A stretch of 64,000 nt of DNA from PALSA-612 sp963711315 (GTDB lineage: Bacteria; Actinomycetota; Thermoleophilia; Gaiellales; Gaiellaceae), in contig CAVQDQ010000001.1 in the NCBI GenBank assembly GCA_963711315.1, forward strand, positions 301,871 through 365,870, written 5' to 3'. Position 1 is the stretch's first letter, and the number at the start of each line of letters is the position of its first letter. The translations under genes were made by a program, and so were the position numbers. The notes beneath the pieces were generated by a model. The model worked only from the letters and a program-made list of their open reading frames with translations, was not told the origin of the DNA and ran no database searches. Below, in pieces: positions 46,762-55,961 of the stretch.

Positions 46762-47049
46762 ATGTGGGCAAGCGTCCGCCGCTACGACAACAACCCCGAG
46801 CTCGCCGAGGCGCTCGCCGCGCGCAGCGACGAGATCAAGGCGCTCATCTCGGACGTAAGCGGCTTCGTCTCCTACTACCTGATCCACGACGGCTCGGCCA
46901 CGGTCTCGATCACTGTCGCGCAGGACAAGGCTGGAGTCGACGAGTCGACCGTGATCGCGATGAACTGGCTCGCCGAGCACGCATCCGAAGTGCCGTCCGC
47001 CCCGCCCCACATCACCGAGGGCGAGGTGCTGATCACAACATCGTCGTAA
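46762..47049 (+). CDS. Dimeric alpha/beta-barrel (ABM-like) small protein
   Basis: ATG 46762 follows a GGAGGTAGAAC ribosome site. The 95-residue product (YDNNPELAEALAARSDEIK, GFVSYYLIHDGSATVSITVA) has the length and pattern of antibiotic-biosynthesis-monooxygenase-like proteins. Function unknown; some members handle haem or quinones. It overlaps a convergent gene by 17 bases. Confidence 0.65.
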   Translation: MWASVRRYDNNPELAEALAARSDEIKALISDVSGFVSYYLIHDGSATVSITVAQDKAGVDESTVIAMNWLAEHASEVPSAPPHITEGEVLITTSS

Positions 47050-47341
47050 AGCCTCGGAAGCGCTTCGAGGCCGCGCGGTTGAAGGCGGCGCGGTACTCGT
47101 CGGCCGCGTCGTCTTCGAGCGTGGCCGCATACGTCTCGCGGATGTCCAGCAGCCTTTCACCGATCGCGTCGACGACGAGTTGGAAGTCGCCGTAGAGCTC
47201 TTCCGCCTCTTCGCGGTCGGCGTGCGTCTGGGCATCGTCGGCCTCTTGCGCCTCCTCGAGCAACTCGGCTTCGTCCTCGGCAAACAGGTCGAGCTGCGTT
47301 CGCACGAGCTCGTCGAAGCGGCCTGACCGGCGAAAGATCAC
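47033..47341 (-). CDS. Acidic helical protein of unknown function (102 aa)
   Basis: ATG 47341 gives a soluble protein dominated by acidic helices (LDLFAEDEAELLEEAQEAD, ADREEAEELYGDFQLVVD) and a short basic end (KRFRGFTTML). The periodicity suggests a coiled coil. I recognise no family. It converges on the ABM-like gene. Confidence 0.6.
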   Translation of the reverse strand: MIFRRSGRFDELVRTQLDLFAEDEAELLEEAQEADDAQTHADREEAEELYGDFQLVVDAIGERLLDIRETYAATLEDDAADEYRAAFNRAASKRFRGFTTML

Positions 47342-47781
47342 ACGATCCAGCGTAGTCTCGGCCCCGCGTTGGTGACTTGATCACCCATCCTGGCGATGCG
47401 AGCGGTCGCAAAACCGCTCATACATTGGAGAGTGAGACGGCGCAACGACGCTACAGGCTCACTCAGCCTCAAGGAGCGCATGACGCGCTCGGAGCCCATG
47501 GACCGCGCCATCTCGACCTGCCCGACCGGCTCGTGGCTCGACGGTCTGCGCACGTCCTTCGACCCGGAGAGCAGCCGAAAGCGAAGGCGGAGCGGAGCCC
47601 GAAGCCGAAGGCGGGGCTGTTCGCCGGTCGCCTGCGATCCGTCTAGTCGGGGCCCAAGAGCCAAGCCGATCCACCGTAGGCTCGCACCGTGAACGGGGGT
47701 TCTCTGAAGGTGGACACGCAGGGGGACGCGCGCGCTCACCTTCGACGACGCCGTCGAGCTCGCGCGGCACGGCGAGGCACT
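47342..47781. other. 440-base stretch without a convincing gene
   Basis: Short frames exist on both strands but have arginine-rich, shadow-like translations and no good starts. A possible fragment of coding sequence, TFDDAVELARHGEAL, is readable just before 47783 on the plus strand without an N terminus. The stretch may be the remnant of a gene lost when the adjacent vapBC pair arrived. Confidence 0.4.
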
Positions 47782-48195
47782 CTAGAGCGAGCCGAGGGGC
47801 GCGATCGCGCGGACGGGTTGGCCCGTGACTTCTGCGATCAGCTCGAAGTGTCGGTCGTAGTGGAGTACCGGCAGACCGGCTCGTTCCGCCGCTGCCGCAA
47901 CGAGCAGATCCTGAAACGCCACCTGCCGGTGATGCAGCGGGCCGCGTGTCGAGAACGCCTCCATGACGTCGATCGCCCGCCGCCAGGCCGGAGGCGTGAT
48001 CGGGGCAGAGCTCAGCTCGTCCAGCGCCTGCCGTCGTTCGGAGAACTCGCGGTGATCCTGCGTCATCCAGAGGAGCTCCAGCTCGACGAGGGCGCAGGTC
48101 GCGATCTGACCCGAGCGGACCCGCTCGCGGAAGTCGTCTGCGACGTCCGGATGCTTGTGGCGGTTCGTCCACGCGCTGGTGTCGGCGAGCTCCAA
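47782..48195 (-). CDS. vapC: VapC-type PIN-domain toxin
   Basis: The most sensible start is TTG 48195 (MELADTSAW), 2 bases after the antitoxin stop. The 137-residue PIN domain has its acidic metal ligands in ADTSAW, CALVELEL and HYDRHFE. VapC toxins cut specific RNAs, often tRNA or rRNA, and are held inactive by VapB. A longer frame covers the antitoxin gene but is a shadow. Confidence 0.82.
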   Translation of the reverse strand: MELADTSAWTNRHKHPDVADDFRERVRSGQIATCALVELELLWMTQDHREFSERRQALDELSSAPITPPAWRRAIDVMEAFSTRGPLHHRQVAFQDLLVAAAAERAGLPVLHYDRHFELIAEVTGQPVRAIAPLGSL

Positions 48196-48197
48196 GG

Positions 48198-48431
48198 CTA
48201 GACGTCTAGGCCTTGGCGCTCCCACCTGTCGGTGCGCGCTTCGCGGAGCCCGTCGAGCACGCCTGGCGGCACGTCCTCGAAGGTCCAGGTCGACAGGCGC
48301 TCGAGCCGCTCGCGCCGCACCGCGTCGCGGAGCGCCCTGTGCACCGTGTCGGTGGTCGTCTTGGTGCCGAGGATATCCCGCGCTTCCGCGACGAGATCGA
48401 GATCGAGGTTGATCGACGTACGCCTGATCAC
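48198..48431 (-). CDS. vapB: VapB-type antitoxin
   Basis: GTG 48431 gives about 77 residues beginning MIRRTSINLDLDLVAEARDI, a ribbon-helix-helix start typical of VapB, with a C-terminal toxin-binding arm that includes STWTFEDVPPGVLD. ATG 48452 is an alternative start but would lie across the -10 element. It precedes vapC by 2 bases. VapB-VapC complexes usually repress their own promoter. Confidence 0.8.
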   Translation of the reverse strand: MIRRTSINLDLDLVAEARDILGTKTTTDTVHRALRDAVRRERLERLSTWTFEDVPPGVLDGLREARTDRWERQGLDV

Positions 48432-48437
48432 GACAAC

Positions 48438-48443
48438 AGTATA
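48438..48443 (-). promoter_or_regulatory. Likely -10 element of vapBC
   Basis: TATACT on the minus strand ends 6 bases before the vapB GTG, which would make the transcript leaderless, a common arrangement in actinobacteria. No good -35 is visible at the expected distance. The sequence just upstream contains a repeated GCGTAT and a GCATGCATGC palindrome that could be the VapBC binding site. Confidence 0.45.
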
Positions 48444-48499
48444 CGCATGCATGCCTCTTGTACATACGCACATTCGGACATGGCGTAACGTCTCAAACG

Positions 48500-49827
48500 G
48501 TGACTGCGCGGCTCCTCGCCTTGCTCGAAGACGCGGACGACCGCGAGCTCGTGCGCATCAACCCGGTGCGATTCGCCGAGCAGCACGGCTCTGACGAAAG
48601 GCGAGGCGATCGACCTGTTCCTCCACGCGCGAAAGGAAGGGCTCGTCACGATGGAGTGGCAGTACGTATGCCCGGGCTGCGGTGAGGTCGTCGAGCGCCT
48701 GACGTCGCTCACGTCGGCCTCGTCCCACTTCTTCTGCCAGATCTGCAGCTCCGAGCGCGACGCCGATCTGAGCGACCACGTCGAAGTCACCTTCACCATC
48801 AATCCGGACGATCCACCGCTCGCGCTACCACGACCCCTGGTCGCTCGACCCCGAGGAGCACTTCTGGGGCTACCGCTTCACCCAGAGCGGCGTGACTGAT
48901 GACGGGACACCGCTTCCCGAGTACTTGCGGCGCAGCGGCGCTATCTGCGCGTACCTCGAGCCGGGCGAGACGCGGACGTTCACCGCGACTCCGGAGCCCG
49001 GCTATTTGTGGTTCACGAGCGGTCCGGCGCTGGTCGTCGGCGATGGCCGCACCGACGAGGTTCGCCGGTTCACGTTCGAGTACACGGGCACGCGCAGCGA
49101 GGGCTTCCGCGCGACATCGACGCCGGCCCGGTCGAGGTGGACTTCACGAACGCGACCGACGAGCGCTACGCGCTCATGATCATCAACCTCGTCGAGGACT
49201 ACACGCTGAGGATGAAGCCGTTCCTGTCAGGCGCCGAGCTTCTGTCGAACCAGACGTTCCTCGACCTGTTCGACACGGAGACGATCGTCGCCGGCGAGGG
49301 CCTGGCGGTTAAGCGTCTCGCTCTGCTCTTCACCGACGTACAGGGCTCGACAGCGCTCTACGAGCGGATCGGCGACATGAAGGCTTTCGACCTCGTCCGG
49401 ATGCACTTCGGCTATCTGCGGGAGTGCATCTCGCGCAACTCGGGCGCCCTCGTGAAGACGATCGGCGACGCGGTGATGGCGAGCTTCGTCGATCCGCTCG
49501 ACGCGCTGCGGGCAGCGCTCGACATGCGGGCCGCAGATCGCGCAGTTCAACGCGGAGGCGGAAGGCGATCTGATCGGCGTGAAGATCGGGCTGCACACGG
49601 GCGCGTGCCTGGCCGTGACGCTCAACGACCGCCTCGACTACTTCGGGCAGACGGTCAACATCGCCGCGCGCGTGCAGGCGCTGGCGGCGGCCGACGAGAT
49701 CGTCGTCACCGACGATGTTCTGTCGCTCGCAGGCGCCCGCAAGCTAGTGGCCGGGCTGGAGATCGACTCCGGCGGCGTCGAGCTGAAGGGCATCGCCGGC
49801 GAGGTGCGTATCCACCGCCTGCGGTAG
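48500..49827 (+). CDS. DUF5939-like domain plus class III nucleotidyl cyclase, four frameshifts
   Basis: GTG 48500 starts a protein of about 440 residues once four indels (near 48590, 48810, 49110 and 49531; three are extra bases) are undone. The N-terminal half has a winged-helix-like start (LALLEDADDRELVRINPVRF), a zinc ribbon (CPGCGE, CQICSS) and a beta domain (YLEPGETRTFTATPEPG), resembling DUF5939. The cyclase domain has both metal Asp residues (LFTDVQGST, KTIGDAVMASF) and the VNIAARV Asn-Arg pair, so it should be active and make cAMP or cGMP. Confidence 0.78.
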
Positions 49828-49841
49828 ATGACAGGGGGACC

Positions 49842-50811
49842 TTAGGCGGAGAGCGCCACCAAGCCGCCGAGCTCGTCACCGCGGAGCGTGCAGCGGGTCC
49901 AATGGTCACCTCGGTCAAAGCTCTGCCAGAGCTGCCCGTCGGCTAGGCCGGCGAAGAGCCGTCCGTCATTTGCGAGCAGTGCGTAGGGCATCGCCTCGAG
50001 CGGCTCCGGCAGGCCACCCGAGAGCGGCTGCCAGGGCTCTCTGTCGCGGCTACGGTAGATGCGCGCCTGCGGGTCTTCGCGGCCGTGGGCGGCGAACGGA
50101 CCGGTACTGGCCGACACATACCAGCACTCGGGGTCCTCCGAGTCGACGGCGACCGACCACGTGTAGTGACGGTCGCGGCCCTCGTCCGCCGGCTGCCAGC
50201 TCTCGCCACCGTCCTCGCTGAAGGCGGCGCCACCGCCACCGGCCTCGTAGGCCCTCCCCGGCGCGCGCGGATGCCAGGCCAGCGAATGCACGTCCGGCTG
50301 CGCACCGGGCCGGTGATCCTGCCAGCTCTCGCCGCCGTCTGAGGAGCGCATCAGCCCGCCGAGCTCGATCCCGACCAGCAGGACGTCGGCCTCGTGGGGG
50401 CTGGGCGCGATCCAGCGCACGTGCGACGTCCACGGCCGCGGCGGGAAGCGCCAAGTCGGCCGCGAGGGCAGCTCGAGCAGGGCCTCCAGCTCGCGCCAGG
50501 TCTCGCCGCGATCGTCGCTGCAGAACAGCCGGCTCGGCTCGGTACCCGCATACACCTTCCCGTCGGCGGCGCTCACGGCCAGCGAGAAGACAGCGCGTTC
50601 CGGGAGCGGGCAATCTGCCCAGCTCCGGCCGGCATCGGCCGTGCGTCGCACGCCCCCTCCCGCAATCCGGCGTACACGGTGTCGGCATCAGTGGATCGGC
50701 GGCGAGACACTGCGCTCCGCTTCCGAGCAAGAACTGCTCGACCGTCCAGGCATTGCCGTTCTCCTCGAGACGGGCGATCGAGTTCCCCGTCGCCGCGTAA
50801 AGGCGCACCAC
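49842..50811 (-). CDS. BNR/Asp-box repeat beta-propeller protein, two frameshifts
   Basis: Begins at GTG 50811 (VRLYAATGNSIARLEENG); two indels between 50640 and 50700 shift it into the long downstream frame. At least five Asp-box repeats of the form S-x-D-x-G-x-x-W are visible (TADAGRSW, SDDRGETW, SSDGGESW, SEDGGESW, FDRGDHW), predicting a sialidase-like or YCF48-like propeller of about 320 residues. No signal peptide and no sialidase catalytic residues are evident. It converges on the cyclase gene by a 14-base gap. Confidence 0.75.
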
Positions 50812-50850
50812 CTCGACAGCCTAGGTCGCGCGTTGCGGTCTCGGCAACCG

Positions 50851-50874
50851 ACGAGGCCGCCGTAGCGGCCTCGT
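50851..50874. terminator. Perfect 10-bp hairpin
   Basis: ACGAGGCCGC / GCGGCCTCGT with a CGTA loop, in the 295-base gap 50812-51106. The gap lies upstream of the BNR gene and downstream of the ferredoxin-cyclase gene (both minus strand), so it could terminate the latter's transcript. No T-tract follows. Nothing else gene-like is seen in the gap. Confidence 0.4.
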
Positions 50875-51106
50875 GGTCCCGTGTCGAACAATTCGGTAGC
50901 GCGTCGATCATCTGAGCGTCGTCACATCGCACTCACCTCCACTCGGCGAACCGCGACAGGCTCTGGACGCCGCTCCGCCCGCTCGTGGGCAGAAGCGCGT
51001 CCCCAGCCGCGCGGCCTCGATGCCGGTAACTGTCATAGGGCCAGTTCAGCAGCCGCGAATAAGGTCGACTTGAGAGTGCGCTAAGAAGCGCGTGAGAATT
51101 CGGCGC

Positions 51107-51844
51107 TCAGCGCCAGTCGATCGAGACGATCTCCATGGGCTCGGAGATCCCCTTGAGCGTGACGGTCCGCGGCTCCGTCACCGGGTACTGCGGGTCGGCT
51201 CCGACCGTTTCCTTGCTCGCGACGATCTCTCCGCCCTCACCCAGGGCGGCGATGCGCGATGCCTCGTGAACTCCCATGCCGCGGAAGTCGTTCTCCACTT
51301 GCGCGGCCTCGGATGCGTGCAGCCCGATGCGAACCTGGGGCGCGAAGCCATGCTGCTTGCGGTGATCGGCGAGTCCTCGCTGGATGGCGACGGCGCACGT
51401 CAGCGCCGCGTCGGGGCTGTCGAACACGACGAAGAACCCGTCCCCCGTCGTGCCCACCTCCTCGCCGTTGTGCGAGGCGAACGTCGCCCGCAGGGTCTCG
51501 TCGTGCCACCGCAGCAGCTCCAGCCACGCGTCGTCGCCCATCGCCTCTGCGAGGTTCGTCGACTTCACGATGTCGGTGAACATGAACGTCTTCAGCACTC
51601 GCCGCTCCGGGCCGGCCTTCCCCCGGAGCTGCCAGGGCAGGAGCGCCTCGACCTCCTCGATCACGATCGCGTCCGTGGGACACGACACGGCGGCCGCTCG
51701 CAACAGCTCCTCCTCGACGCTGTCCGGATCGATGACGTCCGCCTTCCCCAGGTCGCCTTTCAACCAGTCGAAGGCGGTGGGGGCGATGGTGATGCAGTTC
51801 CCGGCGCCGATGCAGCGATGGCGGTCGACTCGCGCTCGAAGCAT
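51107..51844 (-). CDS. Ferredoxin domain fused to class III nucleotidyl cyclase
   Basis: ATG 51844 (or GTG 51850, overlapping the upstream stop) gives about 245 residues. Residues 1-60 are a small 3Fe-4S/4Fe-4S ferredoxin of the P450-partner type: RHRCIGAGNC then AAVSCPTDAIVIEE, three cysteines in the usual places. The cyclase follows: metal Asp in FMFTDIVKST and TTGDGFFVVF. The transition-state Asn is replaced by His (GVHEASRI), seen in some actinobacterial cyclases. A redox-gated cyclase is a fair guess. It is coupled to the AAA/LuxR gene upstream. Confidence 0.85.
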   Translation of the reverse strand: MLRARVDRHRCIGAGNCITIAPTAFDWLKGDLGKADVIDPDSVEEELLRAAAVSCPTDAIVIEEVEALLPWQLRGKAGPERRVLKTFMFTDIVKSTNLAEAMGDDAWLELLRWHDETLRATFASHNGEEVGTTGDGFFVVFDSPDAALTCAVAIQRGLADHRKQHGFAPQVRIGLHASEAAQVENDFRGMGVHEASRIAALGEGGEIVASKETVGADPQYPVTEPRTVTLKGISEPMEIVSIDWR

Positions 51845-51846
51845 GC

Positions 51847-54800
51847 TCACACCACCCCCTCTCGGAATGCGAAGGCCGCCGCCTCTCCGCGCGACGACAC
51901 CCCGATCTTCGCGTACATCTCCGCGAGCCGCCGCGCGACGGCGTCCTCGGCCTCCCCGAGCTCGGCGGCGATCTCGCGATTCGTCCGCCCCTCGATGAGC
52001 AGCCAGAGCAGGCGCGTGTCGTCGTCGCCGACGTCGGTGGCCGGGTCGGCGCCGGCCTCCATCAGCCGCTCGCCGTGCGACGCACCGGTGAGCCTGGACA
52101 GCTCTCGGCCGATAGGCCCGCTGAACCACCGCACGCGAACGCCCTCGTCAGCCGTTCGCTGCGCGATCCGCGCCGCCTGAACCGTCAGGTATCCCCGCAC
52201 CAGCTCGCGCTCTTCCTCGGTTCCCGCCTCGAGGATGACCCGGGCTGCGGGCAGGACGATGGGCAGAAACAGATCCTCGAAATTGGCGGCCTGGAGCGTT
52301 CCAAGAGCCGACCTGGCAGCGGCGATCGCCGCCTCCGACTCCCCGCGCGCGACCGCGACCTGGGCGAGCGCTGCGTCGGCTTCTGCTCCCCACGGCGGGT
52401 GGCCGGGGAGGACGTCCATGAGCTCCTTGGCGTCCTGCGCGGATCGTTCGGCCAGCGCGAGCAGTTCCTCGTCCGCGCGATCGGCGCCGAGCAGCGCTGC
52501 CTCCAGGGCGAGCCTGGCGAGCGCCTCGCAGCGTGCCGCGGGGCGTCCCTGCTCCGTCGCGAGGCGAACCGACCGCTCGAGATGCTCGCGCATCCCCTCG
52601 GCGTCTCCCGCCACGGCGCGCGCCATTCCACGCGCGGTATCGAGCTGGCGGGAGCGGAGGGGAGTCGGGTCGAGGGCCGCTGCGTCTGCGGCACGGTCGA
52701 GCCACTGCTCCGCCTGCTCGACCTCCCCCAGCTCGAGATGCGTCAGCGCCAGGCCCGTCGCCGTGGCGAACTCGAGCGACCGGTCGCCCAGCAGGCGAGC
52801 GTGCCGGTGAGCCTCCTCGCCCCGCGAGAGTGCGAGGTCGGGGACGACCTTCGCGCGGGCGAACACCTGGACGCCGTAGAGCATCTGCGCCTCGACCATG
52901 GCGCGCTCGCTCTCGCGCGTGAGCGAGGTCATCTGCGCAGCCAGGCGCCGGATCTCCTCGATCCGCCTCGCCGCCCCCAGCAGATGGATGTCGATGCCGA
53001 AGCTGACGTACGCCCGGGCGATGATCGCGGACATCACGCCCCGGCGGTCGCCGACCTGCTCGAACAGCTCGATGGCGCGCTCGTACCGCCTGATGCTCGC
53101 CTCGAACTCCGAAGCGACCGGCGTCTCGGCCAGGATCTCGTTCGGCGTCTCACCGGCCGCGAGGCGCACCATGATCGCTGCGACCTCGCCGCTCTCGACT
53201 TGCTCCATGTACCACTCGCGCACCCTCGCGATGGAGGTGACCCCGAGCTCGCGGAGCGCGGCAGCCTGGGCGGCAACGTCGCCCAGCTCCTCGGCGAGCT
53301 CGCACGCCCGCCCGAAGGCTTCGGCAGCGGCATCGAGGTCGACCTCCTTCGGTGCGCTGAACGACTCGCCGAGGGGACTTCGCATCAGGTCCTGCCCCAG
53401 CTCCAGGCACGCCGCCAGCTCGGCCGCGCGGTCGCCGCGCGCGTTGGCAATCTCGCGCACCGACCGTCGCCAGCTCGGCGGCTTGATCCTCGTCCTCGGA
53501 CACGCGCAATGCGGCAGCGCGGCGCAGCTTGACGTCGAGCTCGAGGTGAGAGTCACCCAGAGCCTCCGCGAGCGCCGCCAGCTCGGCCAGGCCTTCGAGG
53601 CGGTCGGCAGAGCGGCGCAGCATGCCCAGGCCTTCGTCGCGGGAGGTGAGCAGCGCGACGCGGTCCTGCGGGGCCGAAGCGCCCGGCAGGGCCTGGTCGA
53701 CGATGCGGAGCACCTCCTCCGCCGCGCGGGCGTCGAGCGCTGCCCGGGCGGCCGAGATGGAGTACCGCACTGCGCGTCCCGCGTCACCTGCCGCGAGGGC
53801 GTGGTGAGCCAGAAGCGAAAGGCTCTCGGCGGGCGGGTCGCCGCCGGCGGTCAGCATGTCGACGAGCGCCGTGTGGATCGCACGCCGCCGCTCGGCGGTG
53901 AGCAACGCGGCGGCGAACTCGCGGACCTGGTCGTGGGTGAAGCTGTAGTCCGCGGCCGATCCTGCCGGGTGTTCCGTGAGCAGGCCTGCCAGCACGGCAG
54001 GCGCCAGCGACTCGGCGAGGACGGTGGGGCTGCAGCCTTCCTCGTCCGCCCCGAGCCGCACCTTGATCGAGTGGAGATCCTTGAGGCTGAAGCTGCGGCC
54101 GAGGATGGCGGCGTCGGCGAGGTTCTGCTTCGTCTCGTCGGGCAGCCGGGCGGCCCGGCGCTGGATCAGCGTGCGCACCGCCGACGGGAGCAGGCGCGCG
54201 GCGTTCTGGGCGAGCGTCCACACGCCGCCGAGCTCCTGGATCATCCCCATCTCGCGGTACGTCCGGGCGAGCTCTTCCACGATGAAGGCGACACCCTCCG
54301 CCTGAGCGTGCATCGTCGCCGCGCTCGAGACGTTGACCTTCCCGCCGAGCACCTGCTGCACGAACTCGGTCGTCTCCAGCTGCGTGAACCGTTCGAGCCT
54401 GAGGCGGCGCACCATGCCCATGCGCTCCATGTCGGCGATGAGCGTCACGGCTTCTGAGACCTCGGCCAGCTTCTCGGCGCGCGTTGCGAGCCCCAGGAAG
54501 ATGGGGAGGTCGGAGTCGGTGCGGACGATGTAGCGAAGCATCCGCACGCTGTCCTCGTCGGCCCACTGGAGATCGTCGACGAACAGCGCTACAGGCTGCG
54601 ATTCGGCCAGCGCGCGGATGGCGCCGGCGGCGAGATCGAACACGCGCAGGAGCTTCTGATCCGGGGAGAGCGTGTCGAGCGTCGGATCGTCTCGACCCGA
54701 GATGGCATCGATGACCCGCTCGAACTGCTCTCGTGCTCCGTTGGCCCCGTTCCCCCGCACGGCCGGTGAGGCGAAGATTCCGCGGGCGAGGAGAAACGGG

Positions 54801-55078
54801 CCGCTGATCTCCTCGTCGGCGGTCGCCGCCAGCGGCATGAAGCCTTCGGCCGCCGCAGCCTCTGCTGCTGCGAAGAGGAGCCGCGTCTTGCCGATGCCGG
54901 GCTCACCCTCGAGCGTGAGCGCCGTCAGCCGTCCGGCCCTGGCCGACGCGAGCTCCTGCCTGATCGCGCCGAGCTCGACCTGCCGCCCGACCACGGGGCC
55001 GGCGGCCCGCCTGACGTGGAGGGCCAGCGGCGCCACCGAGGACGTGGGCGCACTGGGAGCAGCCTGGGCGTCATTCAT
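51847..55078 (-). CDS. AAA-ATPase/TPR/LuxR transcriptional regulator, one frameshift
   Basis: ATG 55078 opens a protein of about 1,076 residues after undoing one extra base near 53460. An N-terminal AAA_16 ATPase has ALTLEGEPGIGKTRLLFAA (Walker A) and VALFVDDLQWADEDS (Walker B); a long helical TPR region follows; the C terminus is a LuxR helix-turn-helix (LWLLIEGRTNREIAAELGE). This is the layout of MalT/LAL-type regulators and of the M. tuberculosis cyclase-AAA-LuxR proteins, but with the cyclase moved to the next gene. Confidence 0.85.
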
Positions 55079-55107
55079 AGGCGCTGAAAGGTACGTCGAA
55101 TCGCGCC

Positions 55108-55883
55108 TCAGCGCAGCGGCTTCGTCGAGCGCAGCAGCAAGTCCACGTCCTCGGAGTAGTTCACCCTGCCGATGAGGACCTTCCGACCCGTGCGGTTCAG
55201 GAGCCGGATCCTCAGCGGCAGCCCGCTGCGCTCGTCGAGCCACCAGTCCGTGGTCTCGGTGCCGCTGTCGCCCTCCCGTCACCTGTCCGACGGTGCGGAC
55301 GTGCACTCCTGCGCGGCGCGCGTTTCCGACCGCGACCTGCTCGCACTCCGAGCATCTCCGTCTCGCCGTCCTCGCGTCCTTGATCCGAGCGGCAGCGGAA
55401 CGGGCTCGCGCCGGACTTCTCTTCAGCGGGTACGAGCACGCTCTCAGTGCAGGTGTATCCCGTGCGGTCGCCTTGTCCGAAGAACTCATGGGCAACCTCC
55501 CAGTCGGCGAGCTCGATGCCGTCCCCCGTCGCGCACAGCGTCCACCGGACCGAGCGCTCCTCGAACGGCTCCCACAGCAGCCTCATGCCGCACGGCACCG
55601 TGACGAGGGTGATCGTCGTCGACTTCGGATAGCGATGAGTCGCGCCTCCGAGGGCGTCCACGGACTCCTGCCCGCGCGTCGCGTAGAGGTAGACACCGTC
55701 GAGCTTCCCGGTGCCTCGCTCGCCCTCGTGGAAGCGCGCCAGGACATCCTGGATCGACACCGGAGTCGCCTTGTCCTTCAGCAGCAACCCGGTCGTGACC
55801 GCGATCGCAAGCCCTCCCACGACGATCAGCGGGACGAGGACGGCGAGCCCGATGATCAGGCGGCGCCGGCTCGGCCGCCTCAC
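55108..55883 (-). CDS. Membrane-anchored extracytoplasmic protein, LolA-like C terminus, two frameshifts
   Basis: GTG 55883 gives a basic start, one membrane helix (IIGLAVLVPLIVVGGLAIAV, residues about 10-30) and an extracytoplasmic domain. Two extra bases (near 55348 and 55275) split the last third; restored, it ends TTDWWLDERSGLPLRI and VNYSEDVDLLLR. The W-(L/V)-D-x-x-(T/S)-G-L-P-L-R-I text is reminiscent of LolA/outer-membrane-sorting-like and MucB-like folds. It is divergent from the ABC exporter, which may handle a related lipid or lipoprotein. Confidence 0.7.
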
Positions 55884-55961
55884 GGCCCCGCCACCGGCGG
55901 TTGCCCGCGTGCCACGGCGCGACCATAACTCCCACGGCCGGGGCCGTCTATTCTCGATCGC

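Noticed and set aside
47338..47739. 133-codon minus-strand frame in the gap before vapC
   Set aside because: Arg/Leu-rich translation, no ribosome site, no recognisable motif; treated as non-coding.
49842..50811. Sialidase assignment for the Asp-box protein
   Set aside because: Asp-boxes only indicate the propeller fold; the arginine triad and nucleophilic Tyr of sialidases are not evident.
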